Positions 1-7,961 of a stretch of DNA of 64,000 nucleotides are shown one piece after another; the first letter of the stretch is position 1; each line of letters starts with the position of its first letter. This DNA comes from an uncultured Lachnospiraceae bacterium (GTDB lineage: Bacteria; Bacillota; Clostridia; Lachnospirales; Lachnospiraceae). A program made the position numbers and the translations under genes. The stretch lies in contig CAJUOO010000005.1 in NCBI GenBank assembly GCA_910588535.1, positions 1-64,000 of the forward strand. The letters are read 5' to 3'. The notes below the pieces were generated by a model that made no database searches, had not been told where the DNA came from, and saw nothing but the letters and a program-made list of their open reading frames with translations.

Positions 1-88
1 ATCCGTTACGTTTTTCACTAAGCGAGAGCGGGGTGACGGAGGAAAACAGCGGACTCACTATACGAACCCTCTTCCGAAAATGATAAAA
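1..88 (+). repeat. Structured intergenic repeat, copy 1 (cut by window edge)
   Basis: This is the 3' half of the structured repeat found elsewhere in the window. The conserved core (CACTAAGCGAGAGCGG followed by GGTGAC) is at 16-37, with a GC-GAGA-GC tetraloop hairpin inside it. The right arm of the terminal stem follows at 38-63 and the conserved tail ends near GAAAATGATA at about 77-85. The right arm resembles that of the copy at 59485-59650 (AAAACAGC...CTATAC) but differs at several bases. The left half lies outside the window, so the pairing cannot be tested here. Confidence 0.85.
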
Positions 89-462
89 AAACACTCATCC
101 CACAAGAAGCTATACATTATTCACTTTTCTGAGTAATATAAAATTTCTTTTTCCTGCGCAATAAATTCATGCCTAATCCTCCTGCCACAATTGTACAAAA
201 TACCATTATCCATCTCATTTTCAAACCAACTCCCATCTGCCCACTTTAGCGGGCGTACAAATCAAGATGTGAAATTCTACTTTCACACTGCTCTTTTCCG
301 AAGCATTGCATATAACATATGATTTATTCACTTTGTCTTAATTTCTTTATAATACTATCATACAAGATAATAGTTATAAATTGAGAAAGAAACATTTGAG
401 ATTTTTTTAATTTCTCTAACACAAATTTACAATTCTATTAATTATATAAATTGATAATTCTT
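89..462. other. AT-rich intergenic stretch
   Basis: No convincing gene. It holds a short stem-loop at 239-254 (GCCC/GGGC arms), a possible 39-codon minus-strand reading frame (listed separately), and very AT-rich sequence from about 300 to 462 downstream of the patatin-like gene. I see no GC-rich terminator with a T tract. Confidence 0.5.
117..236 (-). CDS. Possible 39-aa membrane peptide
   Basis: A short frame reads ATG at 234-236 to TAA at 117-119. The peptide has a hydrophobic stretch (about residues 9-24, including IMVFCTIVAGG) followed by a basic run (RRKKK) and a short polar tail, the pattern of a single-pass small membrane protein. The upstream Shine-Dalgarno is weak. An internal ATG at residue 7 has a GGAG about 11 nt upstream. 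It could be a chance frame or a gene remnant; I recognise no family. Confidence 0.2.
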   Translation of the reverse strand: MGVGLKMRWIMVFCTIVAGGLGMNLLRRKKKFYITQKSE

Positions 463-1425
463 TTAATTATTCTGCCGAAATCTTCTCTTCCAACCTTCAA
501 AATTCCACCCATTTAAAAAATGCTCTGCCGCCATCCATCCATTTTCAAATAAGGCTTGACTATCCTTCCTATTAATATTAAAATCAACAGCGTTTATCTT
601 ATGTTTTTCCTCCCCAAATCCCACAGCCGTGGAAATTCGAATGGTTCTCTCAAAATCTCCTTCTATCAGATGATTGTGATCAACCGCATCCAGACAAGTA
701 GATATAATTGACTTTAGATAATCCACAATATTCGTACTTGCTTGGCAGGAATTACATTTACATGCTTCCTTCTCATCTAAAAATTTAAAACCAAATGTTG
801 GTTTCTCTGGAACCCTCTCCCCATCATCCAACAGCCATACTGGATAATTGCTGAGAAGGCCGCCATCCACAATAACATGTGTCTTTCCATGTCGATCCTT
901 CCACTTTACTGGCTCAAAAAACACTGGTATGCTGACACTCATCCGCACCGCTGCCGCGACAGAAAATTCCTCTCTCTGTATACCAAATTCCTCCAGATCA
1001 TCTGGAAAAATCAAAAGGCGTTTCTCTGTCAGATCGCTCGCCGTAATCTTTAATATCTTTCCACGTTTTTTCAGATCACCAAAGTTCTTTATACCTTTTT
1101 TTGCCAACAGCTCCTCCATCCATGCTTCTAAATATTTTGTATCATAGATGCCAAGACTGATTAATAGAGAAAAGACTTTTCCAACCACGCCAAAATAATC
1201 TGGCAGATCCATCCCTTTAAATTTCATATAATCCATAGATTCGAGCTCTTTTTTAAGCTCCTTCCCAGTATATCCTGCCGCGAGAAGAGCTGCAACCATA
1301 GCCCCCGCAGATGATCCCGCTGTATCAGCAAATTCATAACCTGCCTGCTCAATCCTACATACAGCTCCCACATGTCCGATCCCCCGGACACCTCCTCCTT
1401 CAAAAACCGCATTGCACCTTTTCAT
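463..1425 (-). CDS. Patatin-like phospholipase (RssA type)
   Basis: A serine acyl hydrolase of the patatin family, expected to cleave acyl esters of membrane or storage lipids. The oxyanion-hole motif GGGVRG is at residues 10-15, the nucleophile elbow GSSAG at 37-41 (Ser39) and the catalytic Asp in DGG at about 187, so the Ser-Asp dyad is complete. There is no signal peptide, so the protein is probably cytoplasmic or peripheral on the membrane. The start is placed at the ATG at 1423-1425 because the frame above it opens only with TTG and is too close to the AGAGG ribosome-binding site; this gives 320 aa. A CNSC pair at about 225-228 lies in the C-terminal part, which is not part of the catalytic core. 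It stands alone, divergent from the MerR gene. Confidence 0.9.
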   Translation of the reverse strand: MKRCNAVFEGGGVRGIGHVGAVCRIEQAGYEFADTAGSSAGAMVAALLAAGYTGKELKKELESMDYMKFKGMDLPDYFGVVGKVFSLLISLGIYDTKYLEAWMEELLAKKGIKNFGDLKKRGKILKITASDLTEKRLLIFPDDLEEFGIQREEFSVAAAVRMSVSIPVFFEPVKWKDRHGKTHVIVDGGLLSNYPVWLLDDGERVPEKPTFGFKFLDEKEACKCNSCQASTNIVDYLKSIISTCLDAVDHNHLIEGDFERTIRISTAVGFGEEKHKINAVDFNINRKDSQALFENGWMAAEHFLNGWNFEGWKRRFRQNN

Positions 1426-1668
1426 TCTATGCAAAACCTCTGCATCCTCTACTTAATTACAGTATATGCAGAGATTCTTCTTCACGTTTTTATCAATTTT
1501 TGTAAAAAAGATATTTATTTTCTCTAAATTATGTTCACATAGCTAACCCACTATTATAATAACTGTATATATTATATATAATGCTATAAAATATTTATAT
1601 CTATTTATTAAATTTCATTGACAATCACCTATTATTTCGTATTTGATAATAAATATTTGCAAAAGCTC

Positions 1669-1699
1669 TTGCTTGTGACGTAACGTAATGAGATATACT
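1669..1699 (+). promoter_or_regulatory. MerR-type promoter with 19-bp spacer and operator dyad
   Basis: A -35 box TTGCTT (1669-1674) and a -10 box TATACT (1694-1699) are separated by 19 bp, the over-long spacing typical of promoters activated by MerR proteins through DNA untwisting. Between them lies the imperfect dyad TGACGT-A-ACGTAA (1676-1688), of the kind seen at TipA/BmrR-class operators. The MerR gene begins at 1718, so the site predicts autoregulation of the whole three-gene operon. Confidence 0.75.
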
Positions 1700-1717
1700 A
1701 TAACTAGGAGGTGTGAA

Positions 1718-2518
1718 ATGGACAAATATAAAACTATACCACATGGTTATATGACCGTCGGCGAAGTCGCAAGAAAAATGGGCATTACTGTACGGACATT
1801 ACAACATTACGATAGGGAGGGTTTACTTCCCCCATCTGCCATAAGTGAAGGAGGGCGTAGGTTATATACAGACAAAGATATAGTAAAACTTCATCAAATT
1901 CTATCCCTCAAACATTTAGAATTTTCTTTGGACGACATAAAAAATCGACTGATTCCACTTGATACACCGGCTGAAATTGCTGATGTTCTACAAGAACAGG
2001 CCACCGCTGTCAAGCGAAAAATAGAAAGCTTGTCTGAATCGTTGAGAGAATTGGAGGTGTTGCGTGAGGAAGTCCTTCAAATACAGTCCGTTGATTTCAA
2101 AAAATATGCTGATATTATTGTTAATTTGCAGATGAAAAATGATTTCTATTGGCTAATTAAACATTTTGATGACCAGACTCTTGACCATATCCGCAGCCAT
2201 TTCGACCAAAATAGCGGAATGGCTTTTATCAACACTTTTATGCAACTTCAAGACGAAGCGATAAAACTTCAAAATGCAGGTATTCCTGCAGATAGCGATG
2301 AGGGACAGCATTTTGCAAAAGCCTATTGGAATATGATAATGGATTTCACAGGTGGAGATATGAGTATGCTTCCCAGACTGTATGAATTAGGACAATTTCT
2401 AAATACTAACCATAAATGGAAAGAAATTCAAGACATTGCCAACAGATATGTCGAACAAGCATTAGACTTCTATTTTTCCCATTTGGGCGTTGATCCATTT
2501 AAGGAGGAAATAGAATGA
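1718..2518 (+). CDS. MerR family regulator with TipAS-like effector domain
   Basis: A transcription factor of 266 aa. Residues about 10-80 form the winged helix-turn-helix of MerR proteins (GYMTVGEVARKMGIT, then TLQHYDREGLL), followed by a coiled-coil dimerisation helix (about 95-125) and an all-helical C-terminal part (about 135-260) with the look of TipAS/albicidin-binding antibiotic-recognition domains. The start at 1718 is chosen because AGGAGG lies just upstream and the domain begins properly there; the ATG at 1688 overlaps the promoter. It overlaps the ABC ATPase gene by 4 nt and sits behind its own MerR-type promoter. It probably senses a small toxic compound, perhaps a peptide antibiotic, and induces the transporter. 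The effector is inferred only from domain type. Confidence 0.85.
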   Translation: MDKYKTIPHGYMTVGEVARKMGITVRTLQHYDREGLLPPSAISEGGRRLYTDKDIVKLHQILSLKHLEFSLDDIKNRLIPLDTPAEIADVLQEQATAVKRKIESLSESLRELEVLREEVLQIQSVDFKKYADIIVNLQMKNDFYWLIKHFDDQTLDHIRSHFDQNSGMAFINTFMQLQDEAIKLQNAGIPADSDEGQHFAKAYWNMIMDFTGGDMSMLPRLYELGQFLNTNHKWKEIQDIANRYVEQALDFYFSHLGVDPFKEEIE

Positions 2519-3321
2519 ATGAGGCTATAATCATTAGGAATTTAACAAAGAGCTATGGAACACACATTGTGCTGAATAATTTAGATTTCTGCGTATACCA
2601 AGGAGAAATTTTTGCTTTGCTTGGCATAAATGGTGCAGGAAAAACCACATCGCTTGAATGTATCGAGGGTTTACGAAAATATGACAGCGGAAGCATTACT
2701 ATAAATGGAATCATGGGTATTCAATTACAGTCGGCTTCTTTGCCAAAGAATATAAAAGCACTGGAAGCTGTCAAGTTATTTGTTAAATGGAATAAGACAT
2801 CTCTCGACAAAGCAGCACTTAATGCTCTTGGTATTTATGAATTTGCAAAAAAACAGTATTATCAATTATCAACTGGGCAAAAACGGCGGCTCCATTTGGC
2901 ACTTGCTTTAACACGAAATCCTGACATTTTGTTTCTTGATGAACCAACCGCAGGACTTGATGTTGAGGGACGGCTATCTTTACATGAGCAAATCCGGCAA
3001 CTAAAAGCAATAGGAAAGACAATTATATTAGCAAGTCATGATATGACAGAAGTTGAAAATCTATGTGACCGGATTGCCATTCTTTCTAATGGCAAAATTT
3101 CCTTTATCGGGACTGTCGAACAACTCGAAACAATCGGTAAACATTATACTATCACAGTCCAAACCAAAAATAGAACGGAAAAATATGAATCTGAAAACAT
3201 CGGGGATTCTTTACTTTCGCTGCTTATGCAGTACAAAGAAAAAGGAGAAACTATCATAGATATTCAAATAGACCGTGGTTCACTAGAACAACATTTTATA
3301 AAAATTGCAAAGGGGGCGTGA
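2515..3321 (+). CDS. ABC transporter ATP-binding protein
   Basis: The nucleotide-binding subunit (268 aa) of an ABC-2 type exporter. The Walker A motif GINGAGKTT is at about 37-45, the signature is LSTGQ at about 118, Walker B with catalytic Glu is FLDEPTAGLD, and the switch His is in ASHD. The stretch between Walker A and the signature is short (the Q-loop is in GIQLQSAS), so the helical subdomain is compact. The last 60 residues form the small C-terminal extension common in drug-export ATPases of this class. It is translationally coupled: ATG overlaps the TGA of the MerR gene, and the permease follows immediately. Together they form a regulator-ATPase-permease resistance operon. Confidence 0.9.
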   Translation: MNEAIIIRNLTKSYGTHIVLNNLDFCVYQGEIFALLGINGAGKTTSLECIEGLRKYDSGSITINGIMGIQLQSASLPKNIKALEAVKLFVKWNKTSLDKAALNALGIYEFAKKQYYQLSTGQKRRLHLALALTRNPDILFLDEPTAGLDVEGRLSLHEQIRQLKAIGKTIILASHDMTEVENLCDRIAILSNGKISFIGTVEQLETIGKHYTITVQTKNRTEKYESENIGDSLLSLLMQYKEKGETIIDIQIDRGSLEQHFIKIAKGA

Positions 3322-3323
3322 CA

Positions 3324-4037
3324 ATGGGAGCCTTTTTTTACGGAGTTTCCTTACAATGGAAATTAGATATAAGGAGTAAAACATTACTTATAACCTGCTA
3401 TATCGTGCCACTTTTTTTCTTTGCAATTATGGGCGGTATATTTACATCAATCATGCCGGAAGCGAGATATACGCTTATTCAGTCAATGACTACATTTGGT
3501 GTGACAATGGGAGCGTTGATTGGTCTGCCTCCCTCTCTTGTTGAAATTTATAGCAGCGATATAAAAAAGGTCTATAAAGCAAATGGCGTTCCAATCTATC
3601 TCGGTCTTGTTTTAACCAATATTTCAGCATATATTCATTTGTTCATTATGAGTATTATTCTATATATTGCCGCACCGCTGGCATTTAATGCTAAAATACC
3701 AGAACATCCGAGTATGTACTTCCTTAGCCTTGCTATTTTTATTGCAGTATCGCTTAGTATTGCCAGCATAATTGGTCTGGCAGTAAAAGACCAAGCAAAA
3801 ACTTCTATGTTTTCTATCATTATTTTTATACCCTCTACCATGCTTTCTGGAATTATGTTCCCGATAGAACTACTTCCAAAATCATTTGAAACAATAGGCA
3901 AACTATTTCCAGCTTCATGGGGATATAAACAACTGACAGAAAATATCTTTACGTTTGAAAGTCTTTTACCATTACTTTTGTTTTTTGTCTCAGCTATTGT
4001 TGTATGTAATATTCTATTGCGAAGAATTGATAGATAA
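3324..4037 (+). CDS. ABC-2 type permease
   Basis: The membrane subunit (237 aa) of the exporter, with six hydrophobic segments (about 20-42, 55-75, 95-120, 130-155, 165-187 and 210-230) and the conserved proline-containing stretch of ABC-2 permeases before the last helices (about 180-200). The ATG at 3324 has the better spacing from AAAGGGGGCG; an alternative GTG start at 3318 overlaps the ATPase stop. The operon ends here and a 12-bp inverted repeat follows. Like the MerR gene and the ATPase gene it is AT-rich compared with the minus-strand housekeeping genes, consistent with acquisition of the trio as a unit. Confidence 0.87.
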   Translation: MGAFFYGVSLQWKLDIRSKTLLITCYIVPLFFFAIMGGIFTSIMPEARYTLIQSMTTFGVTMGALIGLPPSLVEIYSSDIKKVYKANGVPIYLGLVLTNISAYIHLFIMSIILYIAAPLAFNAKIPEHPSMYFLSLAIFIAVSLSIASIIGLAVKDQAKTSMFSIIIFIPSTMLSGIMFPIELLPKSFETIGKLFPASWGYKQLTENIFTFESLLPLLLFFVSAIVVCNILLRRIDR

Positions 4038-4054
4038 CAAATCCAACCGATTCA

Positions 4055-4087
4055 GTCAACGGCAAATAAGCTACGTTTGCCGTTGAC
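4055..4087 (+). terminator. Perfect 12-bp stem-loop after the ABC operon
   Basis: Arms 4055-4066 and 4076-4087 are perfectly complementary (GTCAACGGCAAA pairs with TTTGCCGTTGAC) around a 9-nt loop. It lies 18 nt after the permease stop and before the convergent histidine kinase gene. No T tract follows directly on either strand, so it could be a transcript-end stabiliser or an imperfect terminator. Confidence 0.5.
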
Positions 4088-4171
4088 AGTCCTCCAGACA
4101 AAAAAATCGCATTGTAAGAATTATATAGAACCTAATGAAAAGAATAACACATATTACAAGCTCCAGAAAGT

Positions 4172-5068
4172 CTATATTTCATTCAAGAATTGAAGATATA
4201 TCATAAGCTTTCCATCTCTATATTGTGCTTTCATTCTTCCTCCCATCTGCTCTGCCAGCGTGCGTGCTATAGAAAGCCCCAACCCCGTCGCGTTTCTTCC
4301 TGTCTCCACAGTATAAAAGCGATCAAACAATCTCCCCGCCAAAATCTCATCGAGCTGGGAAGCCGTATTGATAAACACAATCTCCCCAGTCTCTTCTAAT
4401 AGAACCTCCAGATCCCCATCGCTATACTTTAGCACATTGCTCAAGAGATTTGCAACTATTCGAGATAATAATTTTCTGTCAAGCTGCCGTACCACCTTTT
4501 TCTCTGGTATATGAATCTCAGGTGTGATATTCCTCTGTCTAAATGCAGCATAATAGGCGGCGAGACCTTCCTCCAATACATCATTAAGAACCACTGTCTC
4601 CTTTTTTATCTCCGCGGCAGACAGAATGATCGAATAACTAAAAAGCTCTTCTGTCAGCTGCTTTAACACTGTCGTTCGGTTTTCTATCACGGACAGGTAC
4701 CTCTTTGCCTCCTCGGTAAGCTCTTCTCTCTTAAGCAAATCTAAGTAACCACAGATTGCTGTCAGAGGTGTTCGCAGATCATGGGAAATATTCATAATGG
4801 CATGCTTTAGCTCAGCATCTCCTTGACAAAAACGATGTCGCTCTTCGCGCAGCTTGCGAAGCTGCATATTTAAACTGTGGGCCAGCCGAAGCATCTCCTT
4901 ATCACGGCAGGGCAGATCAAGCAATGTATTTGTCCCAGTTATCAGCCTGTCAGCAAAGCTCTCCGCTAACTCTCTCGCCGCCTTGCGAAATAGAACAATC
5001 TTACCTGCCAGCAAAAGCACCAGAATAAAAAGAAAACCAACCAAAGCCCACAACCAGATCTCCATCAT
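4172..5068 (-). CDS. Sensor histidine kinase of an ABC-linked two-component system
   Basis: A HisKA/HATPase kinase of 298 aa. One membrane helix lies at about 4-26 with almost nothing before it, then a linker, the dimerisation/phosphoacceptor helix with NISHDLRTPLTAICGY at about 94-109, and the ATP-binding domain with N box (NLLSNVLKYSDG) and the GLGLSIA G box at about 265. There is no extracellular sensor domain, so the signal is probably sensed within the membrane or through the neighbouring transporter, as known for BceS-like and lantibiotic-immunity kinases. It is the last gene of the group 6918-7595, 5905-6819, 5075-5902 and this one; 6 nt separate it from the permease. ATG at 5068 or 5065 both fit the AGAGGAAA site. 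Confidence 0.9.
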   Translation of the reverse strand: MMEIWLWALVGFLFILVLLLAGKIVLFRKAARELAESFADRLITGTNTLLDLPCRDKEMLRLAHSLNMQLRKLREERHRFCQGDAELKHAIMNISHDLRTPLTAICGYLDLLKREELTEEAKRYLSVIENRTTVLKQLTEELFSYSIILSAAEIKKETVVLNDVLEEGLAAYYAAFRQRNITPEIHIPEKKVVRQLDRKLLSRIVANLLSNVLKYSDGDLEVLLEETGEIVFINTASQLDEILAGRLFDRFYTVETGRNATGLGLSIARTLAEQMGGRMKAQYRDGKLMIYLQFLNEI

Positions 5069-5074
5069 TTTCCT

Positions 5075-5902
5075 CTACTTCAAATCCTTTTTTTCAAAAA
5101 GCCGCATCCCTAACACCGTAAAAAATAAAATCTCGATCATAGAAAATAACGCCATGCGAAATGGATGCACTGCAGTCGCATCGGTTATCGTCAGGCTCTG
5201 CCCAGATGGAAGAATATCCATTATCAACTCGTATAATGCCCGCATCTCTGGCTTAAGATAACGTGGATTAGTCCATCCATCTACATATTGTGTCCCATCA
5301 GAAGAGATAACGATTCCTCCGATAACCTCTGGCTCCTGAAGCCTAGCCAACAAGATCCCTGCAAGAATGATTCCCGCGAAAAAAATCAACAGACAAACAA
5401 TTCCATTGACAGAGCGATTTGATATTACCATGGACATCATAGTAAATAATGATGCATAGGTGATAGTGAGCAGCAATCCATTTCCCGCAAGTATCCCTAC
5501 TATCCAAAGATCAGCTTTAAAAAATCCAAACATAGGAACACCGACCAAACTAACTACAAGAATAAAAACCACATCAAAAAATAACCCTGCCGCCGCACAG
5601 CACAAAAAATTTGCCAGATAGATATTATATCTGGAATGGCCGACAATCAACTTATTGCGCACCGTGCCATCACTGTATTCTGTCCCCAAAAACAAGCTGG
5701 AGAAAATAGCAAGAAAAAAACCTGTCAACAACGCATAGGACAAAAATAATTTATCAAACACAACATTTGCATGAAAATTCTGCTTTACATAATATTGATT
5801 CAGACAAACTGCCACAATCAAAACTACCATGCCAATAATACAACACCAAAATGTTTTATTCTTTCGCGTCCGCACAACACCTGAATATAGTAATCTGCTC
5901 AT
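5075..5902 (-). CDS. ABC permease (lantibiotic-immunity / bacitracin-export type)
   Basis: A six-helix membrane protein of 275 aa. Hydrophobic segments are at about 17-36, 50-70, 95-120, 140-165, 170-190 and 248-268. The motif GTEYSDGTVRNKL at about 73-85 is characteristic of ABC-2 permeases that work with BcrA/LanF-type ATPases, and a long extracytoplasmic loop lies between the last two helices. It should form the channel for the ATPase encoded just upstream, removing antimicrobial peptides or exporting a peptide. It starts 2 nt after the ATPase stop, with the Shine-Dalgarno GGAG inside the end of that gene. Confidence 0.88.
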   Translation of the reverse strand: MSRLLYSGVVRTRKNKTFWCCIIGMVVLIVAVCLNQYYVKQNFHANVVFDKLFLSYALLTGFFLAIFSSLFLGTEYSDGTVRNKLIVGHSRYNIYLANFLCCAAAGLFFDVVFILVVSLVGVPMFGFFKADLWIVGILAGNGLLLTITYASLFTMMSMVISNRSVNGIVCLLIFFAGIILAGILLARLQEPEVIGGIVISSDGTQYVDGWTNPRYLKPEMRALYELIMDILPSGQSLTITDATAVHPFRMALFSMIEILFFTVLGMRLFEKKDLK

Positions 5903-5904
5903 AT

Positions 5905-6819
5905 CTACTCCAATCTGCCACCCTCTATTAAATTCATATAGTAGCTCTCCAGCGTCTCATCCCTCTCTTTTAAGGAGAGCACCTCACACCCCTCCTTGGC
6001 AAGCGCCATAGTCAGGTGGGATATATTGATATTCTCAAATATATCTGCAAAAATATCTGAGATAATCTGATATTCCACATCCATCTGATCCAACACACGG
6101 GCAAGCACCGCTGTATCTATCACCTCCACCCTCACACATTTCCTGCAGGCAGCAGTAAGCTCCTCAGCACTTAGCTCCTTTACCATATGTCCTTCATCAA
6201 TAAACCCATAGTGCGTAGCAATCTTCGCAAGTTCATCCAAAATATGACTGGAAATTAACACGGTGATCTGTCTTTCTTTATTTAACTTTAAAATAAGTTC
6301 CCGAATCTCAATAATCCCCTGCGGATCAAGACCATTTGTAGGCTCGTCCAGCACCAAAAAATCTGGATCTCCTGCCAATGCCACAGCGATGCCAAGGCGC
6401 TGGCGCATGCCAAGTGAAAAATTCTTCGCCTTTTTCTTTCCTGTATCCGAAAGCCCAACCAAGCTTAAAAGCTCCGAAATTCCATCAAAGGACGGCAGAC
6501 CCAGCACGCGATACTGCTCCCTAATATTCTCCTCCGCTGTCATATCTTGATAGATGGACGGCGTCTCCACCACCGCCCCCATCCTTCTCCGAGCTTTTCT
6601 GATCTCTTTCTTTCGACTGTCTATGCCATATAAGGTATACTCACCTGTAAAATCTCGAAGTAGACCACAGATCAAGCGAATACATGTTGTCTTCCCCGCA
6701 CCATTTTTTCCAACAAAGCCATAAATTGCCCCCTGTGGGACATGCATAGAGCAATTCTGTAAAACCCGAAAGCTTCCATAGCTTTTTGAAAGGCTGTTCG
6801 TCGTCAGAACATAATCCAT
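5905..6819 (-). CDS. ABC transporter ATP-binding protein (BcrA/LanF-like)
   Basis: An ATPase of 304 aa with Walker A GKNGAGKTT (about 38-46), signature FSLGMRQRLG (about 133-142), Walker B FLVLDEPTNGLD (about 152-163) and a switch His in ISSHILDEL. The C-terminal 90 residues are the extension typical of bacitracin and lantibiotic self-protection ATPases. It pairs with the permease downstream. The 98-nt gap upstream holds four direct repeats of a GTTAA-type pentamer, a likely binding site for the response regulator encoded just before it. The Shine-Dalgarno AAGGAGG lies 11 nt before ATG. Confidence 0.92.
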   Translation of the reverse strand: MDYVLTTNSLSKSYGSFRVLQNCSMHVPQGAIYGFVGKNGAGKTTCIRLICGLLRDFTGEYTLYGIDSRKKEIRKARRRMGAVVETPSIYQDMTAEENIREQYRVLGLPSFDGISELLSLVGLSDTGKKKAKNFSLGMRQRLGIAVALAGDPDFLVLDEPTNGLDPQGIIEIRELILKLNKERQITVLISSHILDELAKIATHYGFIDEGHMVKELSAEELTAACRKCVRVEVIDTAVLARVLDQMDVEYQIISDIFADIFENINISHLTMALAKEGCEVLSLKERDETLESYYMNLIEGGRLE

Positions 6820-6868
6820 AACACAAGAAACCTCCTTTTCTCTGATGCATACAGATTAACAGACATTT

Positions 6869-6908
6869 GTTAAGAAAATGGTTAAGCAAACCGTAAAGAA
6901 ATGGTTAA
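6869..6908 (-). promoter_or_regulatory. Four direct repeats, putative response-regulator operator
   Basis: On the plus strand GTTAA, GTTAA, GTAAA and GTTAA start at 6869, 6881, 6893 and 6904, i.e. at 12, 12 and 11 nt intervals (TTAAC units read on the minus strand). Helically phased direct repeats of TTAAC-like half sites are how OmpR/PhoP-type regulators bind. The array sits between the regulator gene and the ABC operon it probably controls. Confidence 0.6.
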
Positions 6909-6917
6909 GATCCTCTT

Positions 6918-7595
6918 CTACGTATTTATCATCTTAAATCCAATTCCCCACACTGCCTCAATATAATCCTTTCCTGAACTATCACGAAGCTTCTTTCTCA
7001 AATTACTAACATGTACTTTTAAGGAACTCTCAAGACAATCTGGAGTATCCTCACTGATCCGATCGAGCAAAACTGATTTTGTTATCACCTGTGATGGATT
7101 CTGCATCAATAGCTTTAAGATCGCATACTCTGTCCTTGTCAATCTGACAGAATTCTCATTTACCCAAACCATACGTTTTTCCAGATCCATAGCGATCTCT
7201 TCAAATACAAGCCTTGCGCTGCCTTTTTCCTCTCCTGTCCCCATCTTGCGAAGCTGAACAGCAACTCTCGCCAAAAGCTCCTTGTTATCAAAAGGCTTTG
7301 TCACATAATCCGCTGCCCCTCCCAATAAAAGCTCCACCTTGCTGTCTATATCCAGCTTAGCACTGACGACAATAACCGGGATACCACTAAGCTTAGGAAG
7401 TACTTCTTCTCCGCTTAATCCCGGCAGCATCAGATCCAAAAGCACCAGATCGGGTTTTGCATTTGAGAGCAGCAAAAGCACCTCTGTGCCAGAATAGGCG
7501 CGGCACACTTTATATCCCTCTCTTATTAGAAGCTCCTCCAACATATCCCCAATATAAATATCATCATCGACAATCCAGATCTGTTTTTCAGCCAT
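6918..7595 (-). CDS. OmpR family response regulator
   Basis: A DNA-binding response regulator of 225 aa. The receiver domain occupies about 5-118, with acidic pocket DDD near residue 10, phosphoacceptor Asp in LVLLDLMLPG at about 55 and the conserved Lys in TKPFDN at about 103. The winged-helix effector domain occupies about 130-225 (RLTRTEYAILKLLM and VSNLRKKL). It is cognate by position to the kinase at 4172-5068 and should act on the TTAAC repeat array in front of the ABC ATPase gene. The 366 nt upstream of the gene, as far as the recombinase stop, contain a full copy of the structured repeat. Confidence 0.92.
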   Translation of the reverse strand: MAEKQIWIVDDDIYIGDMLEELLIREGYKVCRAYSGTEVLLLLSNAKPDLVLLDLMLPGLSGEEVLPKLSGIPVIVVSAKLDIDSKVELLLGGAADYVTKPFDNKELLARVAVQLRKMGTGEEKGSARLVFEEIAMDLEKRMVWVNENSVRLTRTEYAILKLLMQNPSQVITKSVLLDRISEDTPDCLESSLKVHVSNLRKKLRDSSGKDYIEAVWGIGFKMINT

Positions 7596-7681
7596 CTATT
7601 CACATAACACCTCTCTCCTCCGTGATTTCCCTTGTCACAGGGATATACACCATCTTAAGTGGAATAAGCTTACAATATCTC

Positions 7682-7862
7682 TTGCCTAACTGATAGAAAT
7701 AGTCCAGTGAACTGTCTGTGGTTCTCCAGGAACCTATTGAAAAACGCCGGCGGTTAGCGAGGTAGTTTCGAGCTTACCGTCCGCTGCGTTTTTCACTAAG
7801 CGGGAGCGGGGTGACGGAGGACCACAGACAGTTCGCTGGACGGACCATTCCAGAAAATGATA
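7682..7862 (+). repeat. Structured intergenic repeat, copy 2 (complete)
   Basis: A complete element. Left arm 7702-7727 and right arm 7816-7841 form a 26-bp stem in which 24 positions are identical complements and two are G-T pairs. Inside are the linker AGGAACCTATTG, a second hairpin (GAAAAACGC / GCGTTTTTC) with a further stem CGGT-T-AGC / GCT-T-ACCG, and the core at 7794-7815 with a GC-GGGA-GC tetraloop hairpin. Conserved flanks TTGCCTAACTGATA (from 7683) and AGAAAATGATA (to 7861) extend beyond the stem. It fills most of the 366-nt gap between the response regulator (starts 7595) and the recombinase (ends 7962); the rest holds nothing recognisable. Confidence 0.9.
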
Positions 7863-7961
7863 CAACAGATTTAAAACAACAAATTAAATATAAAATTCTC
7901 AAGAAGTACTAAATCATTGCATCTATTAAAATTATCAAAACAGATTTCAGAAACACTCTTT

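Noticed and set aside
1426..1668. Promoter of the patatin-like gene
   Set aside because: Several AT-rich -10 candidates exist on the minus strand, but none has a -35 at acceptable spacing, so none is called.
7682..7862. Simple MITE
   Set aside because: Terminal arms are not conserved between stem subtypes and I could not identify target-site duplications; a MITE origin for individual subtypes cannot be fully excluded.
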